Assembly (NCBI RefSeq): GCF_000185305.1
Contig: NZ_GL622200.1
Span: 1,598,280 to 1,662,279 of the forward strand
Direction: 5' to 3'
Length of the DNA: 64,000 nt
Origin: Aggregatibacter segnis ATCC 33393
GTDB lineage: Bacteria > Pseudomonadota > Gammaproteobacteria > Enterobacterales > Pasteurellaceae
Shown here piece by piece: positions 54,925 to 64,000 of this stretch. Every line of letters begins with the position of its first letter. The stretch's first letter is position 1. Position numbers and translations under genes: made by a program. The notes under the pieces were generated by a model. That model worked only from the letters and a program-made list of their open reading frames with translations, was not told the origin of the DNA and searched no databases.

Positions 54925-57417
54925 ATGAAAAACAATAAAAAATTTAACCGCACTTTTCAGTTAAGTTTGGTTGCAACAGCATTAAGTTTAGCAAATTTGG
55001 GATGGGCAACGGATCTCACTTGTAATACAACAACAGGTTGTAAATATATTCAAGGACCCGGCAATACGTGGTATATCAACGATACAGCGACTCAACTCGC
55101 CGATGCTGTAAATGTCACCGTTGAAGCAGGAAATTACCAAAACAAAGCAAAAACAGAAACGGGTGCAAGTACTAGCCTAGGCCGACCAAGTCAATCATCT
55201 GATGCTTTATTTCATATTTTCGATCTAACAAAACAAGATAATGTCATTACACTAAAATCAGGCGTTAAAGCAACGCTTAAAGAAGATTATACATCCAGCC
55301 AATTAGTTCATGTCAATGGTGCAACAGCAAATTTAGAACAGGGTGTAAAACTCATCGTTGACAAAAACTATTCTCAAATTCACAACATTCCTGATGCTAA
55401 TGGTAATTTTGACGGTAATGCTGCTATTGAGTCCCGTAATTCAACAATCAATACTCAAGCAGATATTGAACTCAACAATGACGGCTCAAATGCAATTGAA
55501 TCGCAAGAAACGTCTATTATTAATTCGTCTAACCATAAAATCACCATGAATGGTGAAAACAACGGGGCATACACGCTTTTCGGAAAAGACATTGTAAATA
55601 TTGAAAACGTCACTATTACTGGAAATAAAGATTTACAATCTGTTTTTGATATTGGAAATGATCGCACTGAAGAACAAATCGTCAATGCTAAAAAGTTAAA
55701 CGCTACGTTAAACGATAAAAGTATCTTCATGAACCTCCATGACAGCGGCACACAGACGGTTACCTTAAGGGATTCTAAGATTAAAGCCGGTTATGGATTG
55801 CATGCTGTACCGCTTGGGGACGAACATACCGTTACCCTGAACTTACATAACAGCGAATTGAATACCACTCGAGCACTCGTTTCCATCAATGATCCGAATT
55901 TCCCAGTTGATGAGGAAGACGAGGAAGAAATTGATGCCAATGCAGCAAGCACGTTCCATTTGCACCTTATTGCTGATAACAACTCCAAACTGAGTGGCGC
56001 AATTATTGAAAACCCACAAAGACCGGCAAAAACCGAAGTAAACGTCACATTAGCCAATAGCCAGTGGAATTTTAATCAATCGAGTATTCTTCATCACTTG
56101 AATACGCAAAACTCAACGGTCAAATTTGAACCGACATCGGAATATAAAACGTTAACGATTAAAGGTGATCTCACTGGCTCCACCACATTTGATCTCAATA
56201 CCAATATCGCTGAAAACAAAACCGATAAAATCGTTGTGAAAGGAAAAGCGGAAGGTGATCATCACCTTAATGTGACGGATCACGGCACGCATGTGGCAAA
56301 CGGTAAAGTAACCTTAGTTGAAACCAATACTGGAAATGCAAAATTTCACTTAGCGAATGCCAATGGTTATGTGGCGCTCGGTGCTTATAAATACTTCTTA
56401 ACCCCTGAAGGAAAAAATTGGGTGCTAGCGCACTCACAAAGCGCAGTCACACCACAGCCACAGCCACAGCCACAGCCACAGCCACAGCCACAGCCACAGC
56501 CACAGCCACAGCCACAGCCAAGTATTACACCATCTTTACCGGCGACCGCACAACTACTTGAGAGCGCAAACGCACAAGTGTCTCTTCGCCAAGCGGAATT
56601 ACTGATGGTCGAAAATGAATTGAACGGCATTCACCAACGTTTAGGTGAAATTAGAACCGGTGAGAAAGGCAATATTTGGGTGAAAAACGTCAATTCACAT
56701 CAAAAACTCACCGCACTTTCCACGGGTGAAAGTCAAACTTCCGGTTTTAAGCAAAACGTACATAGCTTACAAATTGGTGCGGATGCAGCGGCGACAGATA
56801 AGGTACGTTTAGGCGGATTTGTCGGACACAGTCAAGCCAATATTGACTTCAACAATCATTACGGCAACGGAAAAGTGAAAGGACAAACCCTTGGGGTTTA
56901 CGGGACTTACATGGCTGACAATGGTGTCTATTTAGATAATATTGCGCAATATAGTCGCTTAACCGCAAACTCAAATCATACGGAAAAACACCGTTACAAC
57001 GCTTACACGTTAAGCAGTGAAATCGGCAAACAATTCCAATTAGCCGGTGCATGGACCGTGACTCCACAAGCGCAATTGGCTTGGACGCATATTAACGGTA
57101 AAGAAAAAGAAGATAGCTTATCTGCCATTTCTTCTCGAATCGGTTTACGCCTTGCCAAAACCTTCGAGTTGAGCCAAGGATGGAAACTTCAACCTTATGC
57201 GGAAGCGAATGCGATCACGACACGCCTCCGCCACAGCGACATTAACTACAATGGTAGCCAACTCAATGTAGAAAGTTATCGCGGTCGGTTTACAAGTGCG
57301 GTCGGTTTTAACGCCGGTTTTGGCAATCACCGAATGGGAGTAGAAGTGAATCGCGCAGACGGCAAACACATCAAGCAACCATTTGGCGTACAAGCCGTCT
57401 ATCGCTTCCAATGGTAG
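54925..57417 (+). CDS. Type Va autotransporter with a Pro-Gln repeat linker
   Basis: 830 residues. The signal peptide (about 1-28, ends NLGWA) is partly encoded by an uptake signal (NRTF at residues 8-11). The passenger (29-500) is a beta-helix-like region with an N-terminal cysteine pair (TCNTTTGC) and an acidic patch DEEDEEEID near 330. Then comes a (PQ)11P linker (about 510-532), a helical segment LLESANAQVSLRQAELLMVENELNGIHQRLGEIR that would thread the pore, and a barrel (about 560-830) ending QAVYRFQW. Barrel and linker resemble pertactin-type autotransporters. No protease motif is seen. It follows the ilvC terminator by 22 bases, so its promoter is not obvious. Confidence 0.9.
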   Translation: MKNNKKFNRTFQLSLVATALSLANLGWATDLTCNTTTGCKYIQGPGNTWYINDTATQLADAVNVTVEAGNYQNKAKTETGASTSLGRPSQSSDALFHIFDLTKQDNVITLKSGVKATLKEDYTSSQLVHVNGATANLEQGVKLIVDKNYSQIHNIPDANGNFDGNAAIESRNSTINTQADIELNNDGSNAIESQETSIINSSNHKITMNGENNGAYTLFGKDIVNIENVTITGNKDLQSVFDIGNDRTEEQIVNAKKLNATLNDKSIFMNLHDSGTQTVTLRDSKIKAGYGLHAVPLGDEHTVTLNLHNSELNTTRALVSINDPNFPVDEEDEEEIDANAASTFHLHLIADNNSKLSGAIIENPQRPAKTEVNVTLANSQWNFNQSSILHHLNTQNSTVKFEPTSEYKTLTIKGDLTGSTTFDLNTNIAENKTDKIVVKGKAEGDHHLNVTDHGTHVANGKVTLVETNTGNAKFHLANANGYVALGAYKYFLTPEGKNWVLAHSQSAVTPQPQPQPQPQPQPQPQPQPQPQPSITPSLPATAQLLESANAQVSLRQAELLMVENELNGIHQRLGEIRTGEKGNIWVKNVNSHQKLTALSTGESQTSGFKQNVHSLQIGADAAATDKVRLGGFVGHSQANIDFNNHYGNGKVKGQTLGVYGTYMADNGVYLDNIAQYSRLTANSNHTEKHRYNAYTLSSEIGKQFQLAGAWTVTPQAQLAWTHINGKEKEDSLSAISSRIGLRLAKTFELSQGWKLQPYAEANAITTRLRHSDINYNGSQLNVESYRGRFTSAVGFNAGFGNHRMGVEVNRADGKHIKQPFGVQAVYRFQW
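56452..56520 (+). repeat. Hexanucleotide tandem repeat CCACAG (11 copies plus 3 bases)
   Basis: A perfect 69-base tract of CCACAG units inside the second autotransporter gene, coding for alternating Pro-Gln. Copy-number change would lengthen or shorten the linker by two residues per unit without breaking the frame. Confidence 0.97.
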
Positions 57418-57430
57418 TTTAAAATGAATA

Positions 57431-57460
57431 AAAAATGCGCTTAGTTTTAAGCGCATTTTT
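57431..57460. terminator. Bidirectional terminator between the autotransporter and the ABC operon
   Basis: Perfect 13-bp stem AAAAATGCGCTTA / TAAGCGCATTTTT with a 4-base loop, A-run and T-run on either side. Confidence 0.92.
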
Positions 57461-57477
57461 CTTTTCATTAATGTGGA

Positions 57478-58332
57478 TTATTTATACTCGACCACCACAT
57501 CTGCTTCTGTAATGGCATCGCCATAAATAGGCTTTAAAGTTTTTTCGTAAGCTTGTTTTAACACGCCTTGTTTGCCCAAATTTTCAATTTCGGCATTTAA
57601 CCAATTTAATAATTCAACATCCCCTTTTTTTACTGCCGGCGCAATAAAATCCTGATCACCTAAGTTTTTCACGCCTACCGTAAAGCCCGAATTTTCTTTC
57701 GCCCACGCAAACAATAATGTGTTGTCATGAGCAAGCGCATCGCCACGACCGTCACGTAAAGCTTCGAAGGTTTCGGTATTTTGCTCAAATTTCAACAGCT
57801 TGATGTCAGGATAATTTTTAGTGAAATAAGCGTCTGCGGTAGTGCCTTTATTGATTAATAAGGTTTTACCTTTTAATTGATTTACATCGGTAATCACTGC
57901 GCCATCTTTCGAGACCACACCTAATGCCACTTTCATGTAAGGTTTAGCAAAATCAACTACTTCTGCACGCGCTGGGGTGACCGTGAAATTAGCAAGAATA
58001 ATATCCACTTTATTGGAAGTAAGATATTCCACGCGGTTGGCAGCTTCAACTAACACATATTCCGCTTTATTTTCATCGCCCAATAAATCTTTGGTGATGG
58101 CTTTGGCGATTTCCACGTCAAATCCTTGGCTTTTGCCTTGACTGTCCACATAGCCGAATGGCGGTTTGTCGCTAAAGACACCGACACGCACTTTGCCGGC
58201 TTGTTTGAGTTGCTCAATCGTTGACGAAGTCGCCAATTCCGTTTTGCCTTCTTTATCGTTGCAGGCAGTTAAGCCTATTGCCAATAATGCGGTGGCGAAA
58301 AGTGCGGTCACTTTTTTAAATGTTTTGTTCAT
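57478..58332 (-). CDS. Polar amino-acid ABC transporter substrate-binding lipoprotein
   Basis: 284 residues. A lipobox IGLTAC at about residues 19-24 makes it a lipoprotein. The family 3 solute-binding fold is clear: KVRVGVFSDKPPFGYVDSQGKSQGFDVEIAKAITKDLLG, DIILANFTVTPARAEVVDFAKPY. Relatives include PEB1 (aspartate/glutamate) and cysteine-binding proteins; the substrate cannot be fixed from sequence alone. It is the last gene of the operon and overlaps the ATPase gene by 17 bases. An uptake signal lies in the signal-peptide region. Confidence 0.88.
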   Translation of the reverse strand: MNKTFKKVTALFATALLAIGLTACNDKEGKTELATSSTIEQLKQAGKVRVGVFSDKPPFGYVDSQGKSQGFDVEIAKAITKDLLGDENKAEYVLVEAANRVEYLTSNKVDIILANFTVTPARAEVVDFAKPYMKVALGVVSKDGAVITDVNQLKGKTLLINKGTTADAYFTKNYPDIKLLKFEQNTETFEALRDGRGDALAHDNTLLFAWAKENSGFTVGVKNLGDQDFIAPAVKKGDVELLNWLNAEIENLGKQGVLKQAYEKTLKPIYGDAITEADVVVEYK

Positions 58333-59080
58333 AGTTAACTCCTCTTGGTTCGTAATTTAAAATGTTAAGAAAGGTTTTCGCACGGTCGGTTTGCGGGTTG
58401 GTGAAGAAATCCGATGGCACCGCCTGTTCAACGATTTGCCCTTTATCCATAAACACAATGCGGTTCGCCACTTGACGGGCAAAGGACATTTCATGGGTCA
58501 CAATCAGCATCGTCATGCCGTCTTTCGCCAAGCCCAAAATCACATCCAGCACTTCGCGCACCATTTCCGGGTCAAGTGCGGCAGTGACTTCGTCAAACAG
58601 CATAATGTCAGGATTCATACACAAGGAACGGACGATGGCAATACGTTGTTTCTGTCCACCCGATAACTCGCGCGGATAGGCATTTTTACGTTCAAACAAC
58701 CCGACCCGTTTCAACAACATATCGGCTTGAGCTTCCACTTCAGCACGTTGGCGCTTCTGCACTTTGAGTGGTCCGAGTAAAATATTGTCAATCACCGACA
58801 TATGCGGAAATAATTCATAGCTTTGGAACACCATGCCAATGTGTTGTCGCGCCTTCACCCAAGGCAAATCTTTGCCCAATACGCCTTCATTTTGCAAAAT
58901 TAATTGACCGCTCTTTATCTCCTCTAAGCCGTTAATACAACGTAAGAGCGTACTTTTACCGCAGCCGGATGGGCCTAAAATTACCACCACTTCGCCTTTT
59001 TCAACGGATAAATTAATTCCATTTAAGGCAAGGGTGTCGCCGTAATATTTCACTAAATCGTTAATTTCTAATAAGGGCAT
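58316..59080 (-). CDS. Polar amino-acid ABC transporter ATP-binding protein
   Basis: 254 residues from the ATG at 59078-59080 (MPLLEINDLVKYYG) with AAGG 6 bases ahead. Walker A GPSGCGKST, Q loop MVFQSYELFPHMSV, signature LSGGQKQRIAIVRSL, Walker B IMLFDEVTAALD (Val in place of the usual Pro, giving DEVTAALD), and switch His THEMSFA. It powers the importer. Its 3' end overlaps the start of the binding-protein gene. Confidence 0.92.
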   Translation of the reverse strand: MPLLEINDLVKYYGDTLALNGINLSVEKGEVVVILGPSGCGKSTLLRCINGLEEIKSGQLILQNEGVLGKDLPWVKARQHIGMVFQSYELFPHMSVIDNILLGPLKVQKRQRAEVEAQADMLLKRVGLFERKNAYPRELSGGQKQRIAIVRSLCMNPDIMLFDEVTAALDPEMVREVLDVILGLAKDGMTMLIVTHEMSFARQVANRIVFMDKGQIVEQAVPSDFFTNPQTDRAKTFLNILNYEPRGVNYEQNI

Positions 59081-59089
59081 ATACACCTT

Positions 59090-59758
59090 CTATTTTTCCC
59101 AATAGGTTTCTAAATAACGTGAAAATAAAGATAACGGATAGCAAATCACAAAATATAACAAGAAAATCACACCATAAATCCACAAGGCAGCGGAAGGTTC
59201 CGTAAACAGAGAGGTTTCAATAATCTGCTGCCCGACTTTAATCACTTCCAATACACCGATTAACATAGCAAGCGAGCTGGTTTTCACCATGCGTGTAAAC
59301 AAGTTAATGGCGCTTGGTGTGACACGTTTTAAACTTTGTGGCAATAAAATATAACGAAACGTTTGTAATGGCGTTAAACCCAAGGCATAAGCTGATTCTG
59401 TCTGATGTTTTTCAATAGACGTCAAGGCACCACGCACTAAATCTCCCATTTCTGCGGTTCCCCAAAAAATGAAGACCCAAATACATACGGTAACGCCATC
59501 AATATGCGTATTGAACCATTTCGCCACGCCAAAATAGGTAATAAAAAGTAGGACCAACAAAGGAATAATGCGGACAAATTCCAAATAAAAACGGCAAACA
59601 GCACGAATCAGGCGATTTTTGCTTGTCATCAACAAGCCGAGAAGAATACCGAGAATGCAGGCGAAGAAAACGGAGACAAAGGCAATTTTTGCTGTTACCC
59701 AGAGACCACCCAACAACCGTTCAAAATTGCTCCCTTCAAATAACACATTAAGCCCCAT
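59090..59758 (-). CDS. Polar amino-acid ABC transporter permease (second subunit)
   Basis: 222 residues, HisM/GlnP type, about five membrane segments. The coupling-loop region is ESAYALGLTPLQTFRYILLPQSLKRVTPSAINLFTRMVKTSSLAMLIGVLEV. It begins inside the end of the first permease gene, an overlap of about 11 bases. Intact. Confidence 0.92.
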   Translation of the reverse strand: MGLNVLFEGSNFERLLGGLWVTAKIAFVSVFFACILGILLGLLMTSKNRLIRAVCRFYLEFVRIIPLLVLLFITYFGVAKWFNTHIDGVTVCIWVFIFWGTAEMGDLVRGALTSIEKHQTESAYALGLTPLQTFRYILLPQSLKRVTPSAINLFTRMVKTSSLAMLIGVLEVIKVGQQIIETSLFTEPSAALWIYGVIFLLYFVICYPLSLFSRYLETYWEK

Positions 59759-60408
59759 ATTTTGCTCTCCGTGTACGACGTTCCAAGTAAGTGATAAACA
59801 ATGACACCGGCAATAAAATCAACAAATAAAACACCACTAATAAAAAGAGCGCTTCATTCGTTTTGTAATCCATACCGATAATCTCTTTTGCCATAAACAT
59901 TAACTCCGCAATGGCAATCGCGCTGACCACCGAGGTTTCTTTCATTAAAAATTAAACTGTTAGCGCCAATGGCCGGCGTGGCGATAGCAAAGGCTTGAGG
60001 AAATAATACGTAACGAAAAGCCTGCACCGGGGTCAATCCTAAACTTAAAGCGGATTCCAACTGTCCACGCGAAATGGCTTCCAAGCCGCCTCGAATAGCT
60101 TCCGCCATATAACTGCCGCCTAAAAAAGCCAAACCGATGATGGCGCAAGTAAAGCCATCCAGTTTGAGCCCGACTTTAGATAAGCCAAAATACAAAAAGA
60201 AAACCTGAATTAATAAAGGTGTATTGCGGGAAAGTTCGATATAAAACTTCACCACAGAATTAAGCATCCTAATTTTATAAGTTGTAACTACTGCACAGAA
60301 GAAACCAACTAAAAGCGATAACACAATTGCCCAGAAAGAAAGTTCTAAAGTAATAAATGTTGCATCAACAAATCTAGGGGTGACATTCCAAATATATTGC
60401 CAGTTCAT
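59748..60408 (-). pseudogene. Polar amino-acid ABC transporter permease (first subunit), frameshifted
   Basis: The frame from MNWQYIW at 60408 (GGGAATGGTC ribosome site) runs through the membrane region to PAIGANSLIF at about 59952, then leaves family sequence (NERNLGG...). The next frame carries the expected end (MKETSVVSAIAIAELMFMAKEIIGMDYKTNEALFLLVVFYLLILLPVSLF) to 59748. Removing one base from the A5 run at 59947-59951 joins the two as NSLILMKETSVV, which fits the family well. So this is one extra base, either a real frameshift or a sequencing/assembly error. The joined product would be about 219 residues. Confidence 0.88.
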
Positions 60409-60612
60409 GACCATTCCCAAATACGTAAGCGTTTATGTGTTATAAAAATAAGATAATTTCAGAGGGAAAGATCGAATTTGTATATCTTATAACCTAAAGA
60501 AATTTACCCTTCTTTTTTATAGTATGAATCATGGTCCAAAGTGCGGTCGGTTTTTTCCATATTTTTCGGCTTTTATTTATATGTAATAACGAGATTGCAA
60601 CATTAGAATAAG

Positions 60613-60641
60613 TTGACAGTCTACGCTTTGAAGATTAAAAT
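60613..60641 (+). promoter_or_regulatory. str operon promoter
   Basis: Perfect -35 TTGACA, 17 bases, then TAAAAT; the leader to rpsL is about 70 bases. Upstream (60421-60612) is AT-rich, holds one uptake signal near 60538 and must also contain the promoter of the divergent ABC operon, which I could not pin down. Confidence 0.85.
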
Positions 60642-60703
60642 CTGCGGTCTGTTCTTGTATGGACAGATTTGTAAAACAACATTCTTTAATGAATTTTTAT
60701 TAA

Positions 60704-61093
<390 letters not shown>

Positions 61094-61164
61094 TGGTTCT
61101 CCGTTAAGTAAGGCCAAACGCTAAATTAGTAAAACTTATTTAAATCGCAAACTCCAGTATCTAA

Positions 61165-61716
<552 letters not shown>

Positions 61717-61740
61717 CATTCGGTTAGCACTTACGTTTTT

Positions 61741-61774
61741 AGGCTTCATCTCATATTTTTATGCGATGAAGCCT
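61741..61774 (+). other. Hairpin between rpsG and fusA
   Basis: Perfect 10-bp inverted repeat AGGCTTCATC / GATGAAGCCT, extended by CAT/ATG inside, without a T-run. More likely an RNA stability or processing structure than a terminator. Confidence 0.5.
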
Positions 61775-61832
61775 CATTCATTTATAAAATTTCGTATTTA
61801 ATTTTAAATAAGAAATCGTCAAGGAAATAATA

Positions 61833-63935
61833 ATGGCTCGTACAACCCCTATTGAAAGATATCGTAACATTGGTATCAGTGCGCATATTGATGCGGGTAA
61901 AACTACTACCTCTGAGCGTATCTTGTTCTATACAGGTGTAAGTCACAAAATTGGTGAAGTACACGATGGTGCAGCAACCATGGACTGGATGGAACAAGAA
62001 CAAGAACGTGGTATTACCATCACCTCTGCAGCAACTACCGCATTCTGGTCCGGTATGTCACAACAATTCCCACAACACCGTATTAACGTTATCGACACCC
62101 CGGGACACGTTGACTTTACTGTTGAAGTAGAACGTTCTATGCGTGTTCTTGATGGTGCAGTAATGGTTTACTGTGCAGTTGGTGGTGTTCAACCACAATC
62201 CGAAACTGTATGGCGTCAAGCGAACAAATATGAAGTTCCACGTATCGCATTTGTTAACAAAATGGACCGTACTGGTGCAAACTTCCTACGCGTAGTTGAT
62301 CAATTAAAAACCCGCTTAGGTGCAAATGCAGTTCCTCTTCAACTACCTGTTGGTTCTGAAGAAAACTTTACCGGTGTTGTTGACTTAATCAAAATGAAAG
62401 CAATTAACTGGAACGATGCTGACCAAGGTATGACCTTCACTTATGAAGACATTCCTGCAGATATGCAAGCCGCTTGTGAAGAATGGCGTCAAAACCTTGT
62501 TGAAGCAGCTGCAGAAGCGTCTGAAGAGTTAATGGAAAAATACCTTGGCGGTGAAGAATTAACTGAAGAAGAAATCAAAGCCGGTCTTCGTCAGCGCGTG
62601 TTAGCAAATGAAATCATCTTGGTAACTTGTGGTTCTGCATTCAAAAACAAAGGTGTACAAGCAATGCTTGATGCGGTTGTTGAATACTTACCGGCACCAA
62701 CAGATATTCCCGCGATCAAGGGTATCAATCCAGATGAAACTCAAGGTGAGCGTCATGCAAGCGATGAAGAGCCATTCTCTTCATTAGCGTTCAAAATTGC
62801 AACTGACCCATTTGTAGGTAACTTGACTTTCTTCCGTGTCTATTCCGGTGTAATTAACTCTGGTGATACCGTGTTGAACTCCGTACGTCAAAAACGTGAG
62901 CGTTTCGGTCGTATCGTTCAAATGCACGCAAATAAACGTGAAGAAATCAAAGAAGTTCGTGCGGGCGATATCGCTGCTGCTATCGGCTTAAAAGATGTGA
63001 CAACAGGTGATACATTATGTGCTATTGAAGCGCCAATTATCCTTGAGCGTATGGAATTCCCAGAGCCGGTAATCTCTGTTGCAGTAGAACCAAAAACGAA
63101 AGCAGACCAAGAAAAAATGGGGCTTGCATTAGGTCGTCTTGCACAAGAAGACCCGTCCTTCCGTGTTCACACTGATGAAGAATCTGGCGAAACCATTATT
63201 TCCGGTATGGGTGAGTTACACTTGGATATCATCGTTGACCGTATGAAACGTGAATTCAAGGTAGAGGCTAACATTGGTAAACCACAAGTATCTTACCGTG
63301 AAACAATCCGTTCTCGTGTTAACGATGTGGAAGGTAAACACGCAAAACAATCTGGTGGTCGTGGTCAATACGGTCATGTTGTTATCGACTTGTACCCATT
63401 AGAGCCAGAAGGTCCAGGATATGAATTTGTTAACGAAATCAAAGGTGGTGTAATCCCTGGTGAATACATCCCAGCAGTTGACAAAGGTATTCAAGAGCAA
63501 CTTAAATCCGGTCCATTAGCGGGTTACCCGGTAGTTGATATCGGTGTTCGTTTACACTTCGGTTCATACCATGATGTGGACTCCTCTGAATTGGCGTTTA
63601 AACTTGCAGCATCTTTAGCGTTTAAAGCAGCATTCGCAAAAGCAAACCCAGTTTTACTTGAGCCAATCATGAAAGTTGAAGTAGAAACTCCACCTGAGTA
63701 TGTAGGTGACGTAATTGGTGACTTGAGCCGTCGTCGTGCGATGGTAAACGGTCAAGAAGCAAACGAATTCGTTGTTAAAATCGACGCTGAAGTTCCGCTT
63801 TCTGAAATGTTTGGTTATGCAACCGACTTACGTTCCCAAACTCAAGGTCGTGCTTCCTACTCAATGGAACCATTGAAATATGCTGAAGCTCCGAAAAACG
63901 TGGCTGAAGCAGTTATTGAAGCTCGTAAAAAATAA
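61833..63935 (+). CDS. fusA: Elongation factor G
   Basis: 700 residues. G1 [15 protein letters not shown], switch region [15 protein letters not shown]3 [10 protein letters not shown]4 [10 protein letters not shown], followed by domains II-V ([28 protein letters not shown]). It drives translocation on the ribosome. In str operons tufA comes next; the window ends 65 bases later, with GAGGAAAC near 63987 as a likely ribosome site of the next gene. Confidence 0.98.
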   Translation: MARTTPIERYRNIGISAHIDAGKTTTSERILFYTGVSHKIGEVHDGAATMDWMEQEQERGITITSAATTAFWSGMSQQFPQHRINVIDTPGHVDFTVEVERSMRVLDGAVMVYCAVGGVQPQSETVWRQANKYEVPRIAFVNKMDRTGANFLRVVDQLKTRLGANAVPLQLPVGSEENFTGVVDLIKMKAINWNDADQGMTFTYEDIPADMQAACEEWRQNLVEAAAEASEELMEKYLGGEELTEEEIKAGLRQRVLANEIILVTCGSAFKNKGVQAMLDAVVEYLPAPTDIPAIKGINPDETQGERHASDEEPFSSLAFKIATDPFVGNLTFFRVYSGVINSGDTVLNSVRQKRERFGRIVQMHANKREEIKEVRAGDIAAAIGLKDVTTGDTLCAIEAPIILERMEFPEPVISVAVEPKTKADQEKMGLALGRLAQEDPSFRVHTDEESGETIISGMGELHLDIIVDRMKREFKVEANIGKPQVSYRETIRSRVNDVEGKHAKQSGGRGQYGHVVIDLYPLEPEGPGYEFVNEIKGGVIPGEYIPAVDKGIQEQLKSGPLAGYPVVDIGVRLHFGSYHDVDSSELAFKLAASLAFKAAFAKANPVLLEPIMKVEVETPPEYVGDVIGDLSRRRAMVNGQEANEFVVKIDAEVPLSEMFGYATDLRSQTQGRASYSMEPLKYAEAPKNVAEAVIEARKK

Positions 63936-63950
63936 TTTTGTTTAACTAAA

Positions 63951-63975
63951 TCCACAAGCCATTCCGGTTTGTGGA
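63951..63975 (+). other. Hairpin after fusA
   Basis: TCCACAAGCC / GGTTTGTGGA with a 5-base loop and one G-T pair; no T-run follows. It lies in the fusA to (expected) tufA gap and may set transcript stability. Confidence 0.4.
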
Positions 63976-64000
63976 CTTATACATTGAGGAAACTTAATCG

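Noticed and set aside
56452..56520. CRISPR-like repeat
   Set aside because: It is a contiguous hexamer tandem repeat in frame inside a gene, with no spacers.

Overview
The window reads as chromosomal DNA of a naturally competent Pasteurellaceae, most likely Aggregatibacter or a close Haemophilus relative. The main evidence is the 9-base DNA uptake signal AAGTGCGGT / ACCGCACTT, which occurs several dozen times on both strands, in and between genes and often as an inverted pair at the end of a gene. Protein sequences (GlpR, IspG, Lon, S20, S12 and others) are close to gammaproteobacterial ones, and local gene orders (rlmN-pilW-rodZ-ispG-hisS-yfgM; murJ-ribF-ileS beside rpsT) match what I recall of Haemophilus influenzae. 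I see no prophage, CRISPR array, transposase or rRNA; there is one tRNA (Ser, anticodon GGA).

Layout. 1-4.2 kb: the start of a TonB-dependent outer-membrane receptor cut off by the window edge, then glpR, glpG and glpE, with a small antisense membrane-protein gene between glpG and glpE. 4.4-9.2 kb: comE1 (DNA-uptake protein) behind a candidate Sxy-dependent CRP site, then rdgB, ybjQ-hemW, rpiA and serA. 9.2-11.6 kb: eda and a SulP transporter on the minus strand. 11.8-19.4 kb: tRNA-Ser, lon behind a heat-shock-type promoter, ppiD, upp, uraA, hda. 19.4-26.7 kb (minus strand): a prenylcysteine-methyltransferase-like gene, yfgM, hisS, ispG, rodZ, pilW, rlmN, sprT. 27-30 kb: a 969-residue autotransporter. 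30-41 kb: ispH and lspA, a TPP-riboswitch operon for thiamine-precursor uptake and salvage (thiZ-thiX-tenA-thiY), ileS, ribF, murJ, and rpsT behind an unexplained folded leader. 41-51 kb: ytjB/serB divergent pair, yajQ, pth, ychF, a broken acyltransferase, rmuC, the yrdD-tsaC-aroE operon and a RarD-like transporter. 51.7-57.4 kb: ilvY and ilvC pushed apart by two inverted copies of a hairpin repeat, then a second autotransporter with a Pro-Gln repeat. 57.5-60.4 kb: a polar amino-acid ABC operon whose first permease gene is frameshifted. 60.6 kb to the end: the str operon (rpsL, rpsG, fusA).

Most of the window is housekeeping: translation, isoprenoid precursors, envelope assembly, protein quality control. 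The variable or less explained parts are the two autotransporters, the TonB receptor, the two broken genes, the ilvY-ilvC repeat pair, the short ORF between the TPP riboswitch and thiZ, and the folded element ahead of rpsT. I found no clear undescribed multi-gene system; the best leads are the bipartite hairpin repeat, the riboswitch-linked short ORF and the rpsT leader element.
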